The translations under genes were made by a program, and so were the position numbers. Positions 1 to 6,877 of a DNA stretch of 7,197 bases are shown piece by piece. The number at the start of each line of letters is the position of its first letter. Positions within the stretch are counted from its first letter, which is position 1. Under the pieces are notes generated by a model. It was given only the letters and a program-made list of their open reading frames with translations, did no database searches and was not told the origin of the DNA. Source of the stretch: Terriglobia bacterium (lineage in GTDB: Bacteria > Acidobacteriota > Terriglobia > UBA7540); NCBI GenBank assembly GCA_020072905.1, contig JAIQGB010000230.1, positions 1-7,197 on the forward strand. The letters are read 5' to 3'.

Positions 1-10
1 AGGCGTCGTT

Positions 11-27
11 GCCGGATTGAATCCGGC
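11..27 (+). other. Short hairpin just upstream of atpG
   Basis: GCCGGAT (11-17) and ATCCGGC (21-27) are perfect reverse complements around a TGA loop, giving a 7-bp stem that ends 14 bases before the atpG start. The TGA at 18-20 is in the atpG frame and could be the stop of an upstream gene. By the usual operon order that would be atpA, but too few codons are visible to tell. No SD sequence separates the hairpin from the atpG ATG. It may shape translation or mRNA processing at this junction; that is inference. Confidence 0.45.
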
Positions 28-41
28 GTGCCCCTGGATTT

Positions 42-896
42 ATGCCGACGCTACTCGACATTCGACGCCGCATCCGCTCGGTGAAGAGCACACAGCAGAT
101 CACCCGGGCGATGAAGATGGTGGCGGCCGCCCGCCTCAGGCGCGCGCAGGAACGGGTCTTCAACGCGCGTCCCTACGCCAACCAGATGCGGACGCTGCTC
201 TCCAGTCTGGCCGCGCGCACCGAGCAGCGCTCGCATCCCTTGCTCGCCGTCCGGCCCGTTGAGAAGCTGCTGCTGGTGCTGGTGACGGGCGACAAGGGTC
301 TGTGCGGCGCCTTCAACGCCAACCTCATCCGCGCTGCGCAGGGTTACCTGGAGGAGCACCGCGACCGCAAAGTCTCGATGATCGCCGTGGGGCGGAAGGG
401 CCGCGATTTCTTCCGCCGGCGCCCCGTCGGGATGATCGCCGAGTATGCGGGGATCTTCAGCCGGCTGGAGTTCACCCACGCCCAGGAGATTGCCCAGCAG
501 ATCATCGCTCTCTATTCGCGCGAAGCAGTGGACGCGGTGGATTTCATCTACAACGAGTCAAAGACCGTCCTCACCCAGCGCCTGACGCGCGAACGGTATT
601 TGCCCATCAAGCCCATAGAACCGGCCAAGGGCGAGGCGCTCGTCGACTACATTTACGAGGAGCCGGCGGACAAAATCTTCGGGGTGCTGCTGCCTCGCTA
701 CGTGGAAGTCGAGGTCTATCGCGCCCTGCTGGAGTCCGGCGCCTCGGAACTTGCGGCGCGCATGACCGCCATGGACGCGGCCACCAGCAACGCCGCGGAA
801 ATGATTGACTCGTTGACGCTGCACCTGAACCGCGTTCGCCAGGCCGCCATCACGCGGGAGATCATCGAAGTCGTCAGCGGCGCTGCGGCGCTGTAG
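42..896 (+). CDS. atpG: F1Fo ATP synthase subunit gamma
   Basis: This is the central rotor shaft of the F1 motor, on the cytoplasmic face of the inner membrane. It turns inside the alpha3-beta3 ring and couples proton flow through Fo to ATP synthesis. The 284-aa length is normal for the family. The N-terminal helix opens with the typical MPTLLDIRRRIRSVKSTQQI and continues with AMKMVAAARLRRAQ. The central domain carries VTGDKGLCGAFN (residues 81-92). The C-terminal helix ends with the family signature ITREIIEVVSGAAAL (270-284). The start is fixed by family alignment: homologues begin at this Met. No purine-rich SD is visible before it (the preceding bases are CCCCTGGATTT), so initiation may depend on coupling to the upstream gene. 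It is the first of three F1 genes reading rightward and is followed by a repeat-built hairpin before atpD. No frameshift or missing segment was seen. Confidence 0.97.
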   Translation: MPTLLDIRRRIRSVKSTQQITRAMKMVAAARLRRAQERVFNARPYANQMRTLLSSLAARTEQRSHPLLAVRPVEKLLLVLVTGDKGLCGAFNANLIRAAQGYLEEHRDRKVSMIAVGRKGRDFFRRRPVGMIAEYAGIFSRLEFTHAQEIAQQIIALYSREAVDAVDFIYNESKTVLTQRLTRERYLPIKPIEPAKGEALVDYIYEEPADKIFGVLLPRYVEVEVYRALLESGASELAARMTAMDAATSNAAEMIDSLTLHLNRVRQAAITREIIEVVSGAAAL

Positions 897-904
897 AAGT
901 GAGG

Positions 905-986
905 TGAAACTGGAAAATGGAAAATGGAAACTGGCTCTCCATCTGAGGTCGAGCTTCTAATTTCCATTTTCCAGTTTCCAGTTTCA
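905..986. repeat. Long imperfect hairpin of 7-nt units, atpG-atpD gap
   Basis: Bases 905-934 pair with 957-986 around a 22-base loop. The left arm reads TGAAACTGG then AAAATGG, AAAATGG and AAACTGG, so it is a tandem array of AAA[A/C]TGG. The right arm is the complement of the same kind of array (CCATTTT, CCAGTTT, CCAGTTTCA). Within the 30 paired positions I count two mismatches and one G-T wobble. The structure starts 8 bases after the atpG stop and ends 25 bases before the atpD ATG, leaving the atpD SD outside the stem. There is no U-run, so it is not an ordinary terminator. Likely explanations are a dispersed intergenic repeat family or an mRNA-stabilising or processing element. Confidence 0.85.
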
Positions 987-1000
987 AGCGAGGTGGCGAG

Positions 1001-1007
1001 AGGAAAG
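1001..1007 (+). promoter_or_regulatory. Ribosome binding site of atpD
   Basis: AGGAAAG begins 11 bases before the atpD ATG; the AGGA core leaves a 7-base spacer. It is the only clear SD among the three ATP synthase genes and lies just outside the preceding hairpin. Confidence 0.6.
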
Positions 1008-1011
1008 CACT

Positions 1012-2458
<1,447 letters not shown>

Positions 2459-2463
<5 letters not shown>

Positions 2464-2552
2464 CTCATTGTCTCATTGGTTCATTGGGCCATTGCAGCAC
2501 GCCGAACAGGGCTCATTCGCAATTCAATGATGCAATGATCCGATGAGTCAAT
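2459..2552. repeat. Long hairpin of 8-nt TCATTG units, atpD-atpC gap
   Basis: The left arm begins with ATTGACTCAT (2459-2468), the perfect complement of ATGAGTCAAT (2543-2552). Two further TCATTG/CAATGA blocks (2473-2478 with 2533-2538; 2481-2486 with 2525-2530) pair inward, followed by ATTGC (2491-2495) with GCAAT (2519-2523). The blocks recur every 8 bases and are separated by 2-base unpaired positions, so each arm is a short tandem repeat with a constant core and variable spacer. The left arm contains the atpD stop codon; the right arm ends 10 bases before the preferred atpC start. There is no U-run. It is built like the atpG-atpD hairpin but from a different unit. Confidence 0.85.
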
Positions 2553-2562
2553 GGATCAATTC

Positions 2563-2988
2563 ATGGCAGATTCTCTTCCCACGCAGATCCAACTCGAAAT
2601 CGTGACGCCGGATCGGCAGGTCGTGCATGATGCCGTCAGCGCCGTGACGATTCCCGGCAAGAACGGGTATCTGGGCATCCTGCCCGGGCACGCGCCGCTG
2701 CTTTCCGAGCTCAAGGCGGGGGAACTCGTTTACACGTGCGAGGCAGTGAAGCACCACCTGGCGGTGAGCTGGGGGTTTGCGGAAGTGCTGCCTGGCCGGG
2801 TGATTATACTGGCGCAAACGGCGGAGCGGGCAGAGGAAATCGACTGCACGCGCGCCGAGCATGCGCTGGAACGGGCTCAGGAGCGCTTAAAGCAGGTTTC
2901 CGATCCCACCATCGATGCCGAGCGCGCCCGCGAGGCCTACGAACGGGCGCGAGCCCGATTGCAAGCGGCGCGTCGTACGGGCGGTTAG
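2563..2988 (+). CDS. atpC: F1Fo ATP synthase subunit epsilon
   Basis: Epsilon sits at the foot of gamma, helps attach the shaft to the c-ring, and can inhibit ATP hydrolysis through its C-terminal helices. From this start the protein has 141 aa. The beta-sandwich occupies about 7-86, with the family motif GILPGHAPLL at 38-47. The helical hairpin occupies about 91-136 and is rich in Arg, Glu and Ala. IDCTRA (93-98) fits the I/L-D-x-x-R-A motif known from ATP-binding epsilon subunits. I prefer the ATG at 2563 (MADSLPTQ) over the in-frame ATG at 2551: 2551 lies in the stem of the upstream hairpin, and a MAD-type start matches homologues. The 2551 start would add four residues. Neither start has a good SD. 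It is the last gene of the operon seen here. Confidence 0.95.
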   Translation: MADSLPTQIQLEIVTPDRQVVHDAVSAVTIPGKNGYLGILPGHAPLLSELKAGELVYTCEAVKHHLAVSWGFAEVLPGRVIILAQTAERAEEIDCTRAEHALERAQERLKQVSDPTIDAERAREAYERARARLQAARRTGG

Positions 2989-2998
2989 CCGCACCGCC
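2980..2998 (+). terminator. Weak hairpin over the atpC stop
   Basis: GGCGGT (2980-2985) pairs with ACCGCC (2993-2998) around a 7-base loop that contains the TAG stop. No U-run follows, so if it ends the transcript it does so inefficiently or by a Rho-assisted route. Confidence 0.25.
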
Positions 2999-3330
2999 TA
3001 CTTCGCGCGGGCTCGCGTTGCACACTCCTCGCGGCACGGGCCTGCGGTACTTCGCAGCCGGACATCTCACAGATCAAACCCTGGAAAATGGTTGGAAGGG
3101 AGGAAATGACCCCTGGCGAGGACCGCTTCAGTCTTCGACGTCTTCCTGGTTGTCGCCTTTACGGCTGATGGGTGGGAAGTTCTGCCTTGGGGCGTACGGT
3201 AACTATCTCTTGCGTGGGCAGACAGACTCCGCCACCGCCACGTGTACATGGTCTAAAGCCAAGAGATTGTTGCAGGTGGCCGCAGTCGTCGGCGATCGAG
3301 ATGCCGCGCTCATGCCATGCCGATTCGCCG
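2989..3330. other. Gene-free stretch between converging units
   Basis: I see no convincing gene in these roughly 340 bases. Frames on both strands are short, lack recognisable composition and mostly lack start signals. Contents noted: a small hairpin CTGCG (3042-3046) with CGCAG (3053-3057); one copy of CTGGAAAATGG (3081-3091), identical to 11 bases of the atpG-atpD hairpin arm; and a 20-codon frame at 3106-3168 preceded by GGGAGGAA. No U-rich intrinsic terminator was found for either converging transcript. Confidence 0.6.
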
Positions 3331-3338
3331 TCATGGCA
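3313..3338 (-). terminator. Stem-loop across the stop of the two-TM gene
   Basis: TGCCATG (3313-3319) and CATGGCA (3332-3338) form a perfect 7-bp stem with a 12-base loop. The structure straddles the - strand stop codon (3331-3333). There is no U-run on either side, so a role in termination or 3'-end protection is only a possibility. Confidence 0.25.
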
Positions 3339-3618
3339 CGGGCGGCGGCGTCGTAATCCCGCTGTACATCCAGACGCCCACCATCACCAGCAGCAGGACG
3401 ACGGACAAAGTGCCCAGTGCGCGAATCGGCCACCTCAATTTGCCGGTCCTCATCTCGACGATGGTTTGCTCCTTTATCGCGCGGTCCTCACGGTCATCGT
3501 CGGTCAACGGGATCCAGTCGGTCTCATGACTCTCCAGGCTGGACCGATAGATGAGAAGGACAACTAGGGCGATTGTAACCAGACCCCAGGCGGCGATCAG
3601 GCCCACGAATGGACTCAT
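3331..3618 (-). CDS. Small protein with two membrane segments, unknown function
   Basis: I do not recognise a named family for this 95-aa protein. It has a first hydrophobic segment at about 4-24 (GLIAAWGLVTIALVVLLIY), a polar acidic loop (26-58) rich in Asp, Glu and Arg, and a second hydrophobic segment at about 64-86 (IRALGTLSVVLLLVMVGVWM), ending in a Pro-rich tail PPPVP. Two predicted spans suggest an inner-membrane hairpin protein. The start is well supported by GGAGGG about 7 bases upstream on the coding strand. It is the last of five - strand genes, separated by 160 bases with two inverted repeats from the gene before it, so it may be partly uncoupled from the upstream four. Its length, clean topology and good SD argue for a real gene. 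Small bacterial membrane proteins of this design often act as accessory subunits, but nothing here identifies a partner. Confidence 0.75.
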   Translation of the reverse strand: MSPFVGLIAAWGLVTIALVVLLIYRSSLESHETDWIPLTDDDREDRAIKEQTIVEMRTGKLRWPIRALGTLSVVLLLVMVGVWMYSGITTPPPVP

Positions 3619-3634
3619 GGTTCACCCTCCAGAG

Positions 3635-3667
3635 GTCAGACATCTTGTCGGTGCGGAAAAGTCTGAC
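3635..3667 (-). repeat. Inverted repeat GTCAGAC/GTCTGAC
   Basis: GTCAGAC (3635-3641) and GTCTGAC (3661-3667) are perfect reverse complements 19 bases apart, just upstream of the SD of the two-TM gene. It could be an RNA hairpin in the leader or an operator. Its outer base is shared with the larger inverted repeat at 3667-3742. Confidence 0.5.
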
Positions 3668-3742
3668 TCCCCGCCCACTCAACAGCAACCCGCGTACCAT
3701 TCGGAGGAGGGTCTGGATGGTTTCAGCGGGGTGGGCGGGGAG
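3667..3742 (-). repeat. 12-bp GC-rich inverted repeat, 52-base spacer
   Basis: CTCCCCGCCCAC (3667-3678) is the exact complement of GTGGGCGGGGAG (3731-3742); one wobble and one further pair extend it inward. It lies in the 160-base gap between two - strand genes. Read on the - strand, the second arm is followed by TCAGACTTTT, a weak terminator-like tail, but the 52-base loop is large for an intrinsic terminator. Confidence 0.55.
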
Positions 3743-3778
3743 AACCGAGCCCTTTGCGCCGAGCCTGGAGTTGTAGGC

Positions 3779-4165
3779 TTACCGGATCCACCTCCAGAAT
3801 CGGTGCGCGGCGTAGGCCCCCCAGCCGCCGACTATCGCGCCGATGGCAAGGCCTTTGGCACCGCCAGCGAGGGCACCAATCCCCATAGAGGTACCCGCGA
3901 TCCCCGCCAGGAATATGACTTCCTTCTTGGAGATTCTCGGGTGCCGCCGCGCCTGGGTTTCGCGTTCGTAGGATCGCCGCCTGGAGGCGGGCTGTGGCCG
4001 GGCACTTTGTGTGTTCTGGGGCGGGCTTGGGGCCGGGGCCGCCGCGGCGGTCGCTGGTGGTTGGGGACGGGCCGTAGCAACCTGCTGAGTGCCCGCCTGC
4101 GCCATCAAGAACTCTGGCGCCAGCATCGTCAGGAGCAGAATTGCACAGATAGCCTTTTGTTTCAT
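3779..4165 (-). CDS. Exported protein with glycine-zipper tail
   Basis: This 128-aa protein begins with a signal peptide (1-24, hydrophobic core ICAILLLTMLAP, probable cleavage after AQA at 22-24). A low-complexity Pro/Ala/Gln linker follows (about 27-60), then a basic patch (61-80, SRRRSYERETQARRHPRISK). A glycine-rich hydrophobic segment (about 82-121) has the spaced glycines GIAGTSMGIGALAGGAKGL and GAIVGGWGAY, followed by HRFWRWIR. Small-residue repeats of this kind are typical of glycine-zipper membrane-packing segments in outer-membrane or periplasmic proteins. There is no lipobox cysteine at the cleavage site. AAGGA lies about 9 bases before the ATG. It follows the coiled-coil gene upstream after only 30 bases, which suggests one transcript and a shared envelope location. 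The function is unknown. Confidence 0.8.
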   Translation of the reverse strand: MKQKAICAILLLTMLAPEFLMAQAGTQQVATARPQPPATAAAAPAPSPPQNTQSARPQPASRRRSYERETQARRHPRISKKEVIFLAGIAGTSMGIGALAGGAKGLAIGAIVGGWGAYAAHRFWRWIR

Positions 4166-4195
4166 GAGCGTTGATCCTTTCGAGAAGTGTCCGGC

Positions 4196-5164
4196 CTAAA
4201 TGCCACCCCCCTGCCCAGAGGGGGTTGAAGCGAGCGCAGTTGCTCCAGATTGTGCCCGCGGGGATCGGGCGTCTTCCCCTGCCGCATTCGGAACCAAGAG
4301 GTAACCTACCAAGGAATTCGGGACTACGCGCGTCACCACCAACTCATATTGGCTGCCGTCGCGCTCCCGATAGAACTCCACCGGCTGCTGGATGCCCTGA
4401 TCACTCACCCAAAGAAAGCGTGCCTCGGGAAGAATCTGAATCCACCCGCTGAACCGTTGGTGGCGGATGTCTGTATCGTTCACTTTGAGGGCGACTCCGG
4501 AGACGATTTCGGTTTCGGTGTTCCGCACCGCTTCAAAGTCCACTCGGCGCCGTTCGAGCTGCTGGGCAACTTTCTCGACCTGTTGATCGCTTCCCGCTAC
4601 GTGCTGCTGCAGGCCGGCGAGTTCGCCATCCGTCGTCTGGCGAAGCGCTGCGATTTCTCGACGAGCGCTGGCTAACTCATCTTGGAGACGAGCTAGTTGG
4701 GCGTGCTGCGCCGTCTGGCCGACTTCGATCTTGTCAAGTCGAGCGTCCACGATGGCGGTACGCCCGTCCATCTGATCCACAATTCGCTCCTCGAGCTGAG
4801 ATGTCACGACGTCCGCGTGCTGGCGCGCCTTCTGAAGGTTCGAATTCATCTTCCGCTCAGCATGGCCAAGGCGGTCGAGTAGTGCTTGCTTGTCGCTTGT
4901 CCAGGTGGCCATCGTGGCCTCGATACTCGCAATCCGTTGGTTCAGGCCAGTCATCGATTGGATCATTCCCGGCAACTGGGCCAATTCAATCCCGTTGTTT
5001 TTCAGCGAGCGGTAGCCGTATGCCGCCGCCCCCAACAAGACGCCGACCATCAGGGCGAAAGCGATCCACAAGCCTCGATTCGTCGACCCTGGCGAGCTTT
5101 CCCTCTCGGGGTCGCGGCGTTCTGTGGGATCGTTGTTGATGGGTTGCTCGTTCATGTTCAGCAC
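4196..5164 (-). CDS. Single-pass coiled-coil protein, paralogue B
   Basis: I cannot assign a named family to this 322-aa protein. A polar N-terminus (1-30) precedes one membrane segment (about 31-50, GLWIAFALMVGVLLGAAAYG). A long helical, probably coiled-coil, region spans about 68-206, rich in Gln, Leu, Glu and Ala. A compact C-terminal domain (about 207-294) follows, then a disordered Ser/Ala/Gly tail. Domain landmarks are VDF (208-210), PVEFY (261-265), YELVVTRV (273-280) and GYLLVPN (287-293). The same landmarks occur at matching spacing in the gene just upstream, so the two are tandem paralogues. I use the GTG at 5164 because AAAGGAG leaves a 6-base spacer to it. The in-frame ATG at 5155 (MNEQPINN) is 15 bases from that SD but cannot be excluded. 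It is probably co-transcribed with both neighbours. A membrane-tethered scaffold or envelope-spanning role is inference from the architecture only. Confidence 0.85.
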   Translation of the reverse strand: MLNMNEQPINNDPTERRDPERESSPGSTNRGLWIAFALMVGVLLGAAAYGYRSLKNNGIELAQLPGMIQSMTGLNQRIASIEATMATWTSDKQALLDRLGHAERKMNSNLQKARQHADVVTSQLEERIVDQMDGRTAIVDARLDKIEVGQTAQHAQLARLQDELASARREIAALRQTTDGELAGLQQHVAGSDQQVEKVAQQLERRRVDFEAVRNTETEIVSGVALKVNDTDIRHQRFSGWIQILPEARFLWVSDQGIQQPVEFYRERDGSQYELVVTRVVPNSLVGYLLVPNAAGEDARSPRAQSGATALASTPSGQGGGI

Positions 5165-5177
5165 CGGGTGCTCCTTT

Positions 5178-5191
5178 CGAGCCTTCGCTCG
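5178..5191 (-). other. Hairpin just upstream of the paralogue B SD
   Basis: CGAGC (5178-5182) and GCTCG (5187-5191) form a 5-bp stem with a 4-base loop (GAAG on the - strand). It lies in the 42-base gap between the paralogues, immediately before the AAAGGAG ribosome site. It may affect translation or mRNA processing. Confidence 0.35.
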
Positions 5192-5206
5192 GGCGGATGC
5201 CGTGCG

Positions 5207-6103
5207 CTACTGGGGCGTCGACGCCTCGCGATGCTCCAGGCTGGCCGTCGAAGGAGCGGAGGGCTGCGCGGTGGCCGTTTCGCCCGGCGCGCTAGCCGCC
5301 GCCAGTTCCGATTGCCGGAACTTTGGCACGCTGATATAGCCGCGTGCCTGGTCCTTTTCGATCCGGTTGATGACCAACTCGAGTGGCTGCGCGTAATCCG
5401 CCGGGTAGAAAAAGACCGGCTCGTACAGGTTCACGTGCTTCTTGTCGACTTGGAAATCGTCCACGATCATTTTCAAATCGCAGTACTGGTGTTTGGTGTT
5501 GGCTTTGCGCAGAGAAATGCTGATCGGTCCCGCGCGATTAAATTGCTTTGACTTGGCGAGGTCGAACTCGACGTAATTCCGCTCACCGCGCTTCTGGAGC
5601 GCCACGAGTTCCTCGTGGGTTCGGGCGATGGAGCCGTTCAGCTCGTCGCGCGTTGAACCCAGCTTCCCTTCCAGGTCGGTGCGGGCCTGCTCGACGTCCT
5701 GGCGAGCCGCTTCGATTGCTTTCTGGTGTTCAGAGAGTTCCGCCTGCACTTGTTTCCAGCGCGGGTCGTCCGCCGGGGCGCGCTTGGCGCGCGTGCGCTT
5801 CGCCACGACGTGCCGAGGCTTGGGGGCCTCAGGCTTTGCCACGGTCGGTGCGACTTCCGCGGGAGGCGGTGCAGTCAGGCTGTTCAGCTTGGCCGTGACC
5901 ATATCGAGCTGGCTACGGGTCTGATTCAGCGCCGTGCCCATTTGATCGTGGCCGGCGGTGAGTTGTGCTGCCTCGCGGCGGTGCTCAACGATGTAAAAGG
6001 CGCACACCACGGTGGCCACAAAGAAAATGACGGCTGCGGCTGTCAGCCAGCGATTCTTGCCCGCTGGGGGTGAAAAAACCTCTTGGGGTTGTTCTTCATT
6101 CAT
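5207..6103 (-). CDS. Single-pass coiled-coil protein, paralogue A
   Basis: This 298-aa protein is unnamed. It has a short polar N-terminus, one membrane segment (about 19-39, WLTAAAVIFFVATVVCAFYIV), a first helical stretch (42-75), and a Pro/Ala then Lys/Arg-rich linker (78-110, including KRTRAKRAP). A second coiled-coil-like stretch follows (114-172), then a C-terminal domain (about 175-262) and a Ser/Ala/Pro tail. Landmarks VEF (178-180), PVFFY (229-233), LELVINRI (241-248) and GYISVPK (255-261) match paralogue B at nearly the same spacing (75 versus 77 residues from the F of V-[E/D]-F to the G of GY). The ATG at 6103 is chosen because GGGAGGA lies about 6 bases upstream. An in-frame ATG at 6172 would add 23 residues, but they look non-coding and overlap a promoter-like site. 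Topology and function are not determined. A 247-base leader region separates it from the gene before it. Confidence 0.87.
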   Translation of the reverse strand: MNEEQPQEVFSPPAGKNRWLTAAAVIFFVATVVCAFYIVEHRREAAQLTAGHDQMGTALNQTRSQLDMVTAKLNSLTAPPPAEVAPTVAKPEAPKPRHVVAKRTRAKRAPADDPRWKQVQAELSEHQKAIEAARQDVEQARTDLEGKLGSTRDELNGSIARTHEELVALQKRGERNYVEFDLAKSKQFNRAGPISISLRKANTKHQYCDLKMIVDDFQVDKKHVNLYEPVFFYPADYAQPLELVINRIEKDQARGYISVPKFRQSELAAASAPGETATAQPSAPSTASLEHREASTPQ

Positions 6104-6156
6104 ATATTCCTCCCTGGTGGGGGTCGACCTGCCGCCCTGCCCCCAGCCAAATCCGG

Positions 6157-6171
6157 GCAAGCGGGTTGCCA
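6157..6171 (-). promoter_or_regulatory. Candidate sigma-54 (-24/-12) promoter
   Basis: On the - strand the site reads TGGCAACCCGCTTGC. Against the RpoN consensus TGGCAC-N5-TTGC it matches TGGCA and TTGC with exactly five bases between the blocks, and the diagnostic GG-N10-GC spacing is correct. The start of transcription would fall near 6145, about 42 bases before the paralogue A ATG. The same bases also form a small palindrome (GGCAA/TTGCC), so part of the match could reflect that. An 11-bp palindrome, TTGAGTCTCAA (6193-6203), lies upstream of the site. Confidence 0.4.
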
Positions 6172-6313
6172 CCGCCGCGGGCTTTCTATTCGTTGAGTCT
6201 CAAGGAGTTACGAAGGTAGTTCGGGAAACAAGATCGTCTCGGGGAGGTACAGATTGCCGGGTAGGCGAAAAAAGTTCAGCCCCGGAAGACTTCCACGTGT
6301 GGCAGACCCTGCG

Positions 6314-6328
6314 GCGCGAGGCTCGCGC
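6314..6328 (-). terminator. GC hairpin after the 170-aa gene
   Basis: GCGCGA (6314-6319) and TCGCGC (6323-6328) form a perfect 6-bp stem with a 3-base loop, 22 bases past the stop of the upstream - strand gene. No U-run follows, so it is a weak terminator candidate. If functional, it would separate that gene from the promoter-like site serving the paralogues. Confidence 0.25.
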
Positions 6329-6350
6329 AGCCCGTCCGGAAAAACCGAAA

Positions 6351-6863
6351 TCACTTGCTGAATTCGCCGAAGACGCTGCTGACGAAGCGATGAATTGCCT
6401 GCTCGAAGGACACGAGGCTTTCACCCAACCATGCCGTGCTCCATTCGTAGGACTTTTCCCAGGCCTGCGGAGAATTCCAAACCACGCGCAATCGCTCCCA
6501 GTAGCGGGCGCGGGCGGCGGAGGAGGCTTCGGGATCACCGGCGGGAAATCCCTTCTTTTCGATGGTGAATTCCGCGGGCGGTTGGGTGGGGAGGGGCGTT
6601 CCGTACTCGTATTTTACTTCGATGACCTGCAACGCCTGTTGCCAGTAGGCGCGCGCGACGCGTTCCTCTGCTTCGCGACGCTTGGCATCCCATTCCTTGC
6701 GAATTTCCAGGAAACTCGCGGGAGGGTCGGACCGCAGGCGCGTAACCGGCCGGTAGGAAAGAAAAGCCAACAAGCCCAAAAGGATGACCAGCGCCACCGC
6801 GCCGCCACTGACCTTGCTCCGGTGCTTTTTCGGTTTTCCGAGCCTGGCAGGTTCACTGTCCAT
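6351..6863 (-). CDS. Single-pass membrane protein, unknown function
   Basis: I do not recognise this 170-aa protein. A basic N-terminus (9-18, GKPKKHRSKV) is followed by one membrane segment (about 19-37, GGAVALVILLGLLAFLSY), which by the positive-inside rule suggests N-terminus in the cytoplasm and the rest outside. A charged helix follows (52-75, Arg/Glu/Lys-rich), then a segment with a Pro-rich loop, and a Trp-rich C-terminal part (121-170) containing YWERLRVVWNSPQAWEKSYE. There is no cleavage site after the hydrophobic segment. The start ATG at 6863 has only a weak SD-like GAGCGG close by. TATAGT ends 8 bases before the ATG, so a leaderless or near-leaderless mRNA is possible. It is the first gene of the - strand set, 247 bases before paralogue A. 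An overlapping open frame on the + strand looks like an artefact. Confidence 0.75.
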   Translation of the reverse strand: MDSEPARLGKPKKHRSKVSGGAVALVILLGLLAFLSYRPVTRLRSDPPASFLEIRKEWDAKRREAEERVARAYWQQALQVIEVKYEYGTPLPTQPPAEFTIEKKGFPAGDPEASSAARARYWERLRVVWNSPQAWEKSYEWSTAWLGESLVSFEQAIHRFVSSVFGEFSK

Positions 6864-6871
6864 GGCCGCTC

Positions 6872-6877
6872 ACTATA
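6872..6877 (-). promoter_or_regulatory. Possible -10 box close to the 170-aa gene
   Basis: TATAGT on the - strand ends 8 bases before the ATG at 6863, which would put the transcription start at or next to the start codon. No good -35 was found at 16-18 bases upstream, so this is weak. Confidence 0.2.

Noticed and set aside
905..986. Intrinsic terminator between atpG and atpD
   Set aside because: The stem is A/T-rich in its upper part, has no U-run, and the downstream gene belongs to the same complex.
3551..4174. + strand frame of about 207 codons opposite the two-TM and glycine-zipper genes
   Set aside because: Gly/Arg/Pro-rich composition and no start signal; the - strand has a clear signal peptide gene with an SD.
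4886..5551. + strand frame of 221 codons opposite the paralogue pair
   Set aside because: It crosses the boundary of two paralogous - strand genes whose shared domain landmarks prove the coding strand.
6104..6172. 23-residue N-terminal extension of paralogue A from the ATG at 6172
   Set aside because: The GGGAGGA SD sits directly before the ATG at 6103. The extension is Gly/Arg-rich and overlaps a promoter-like site.
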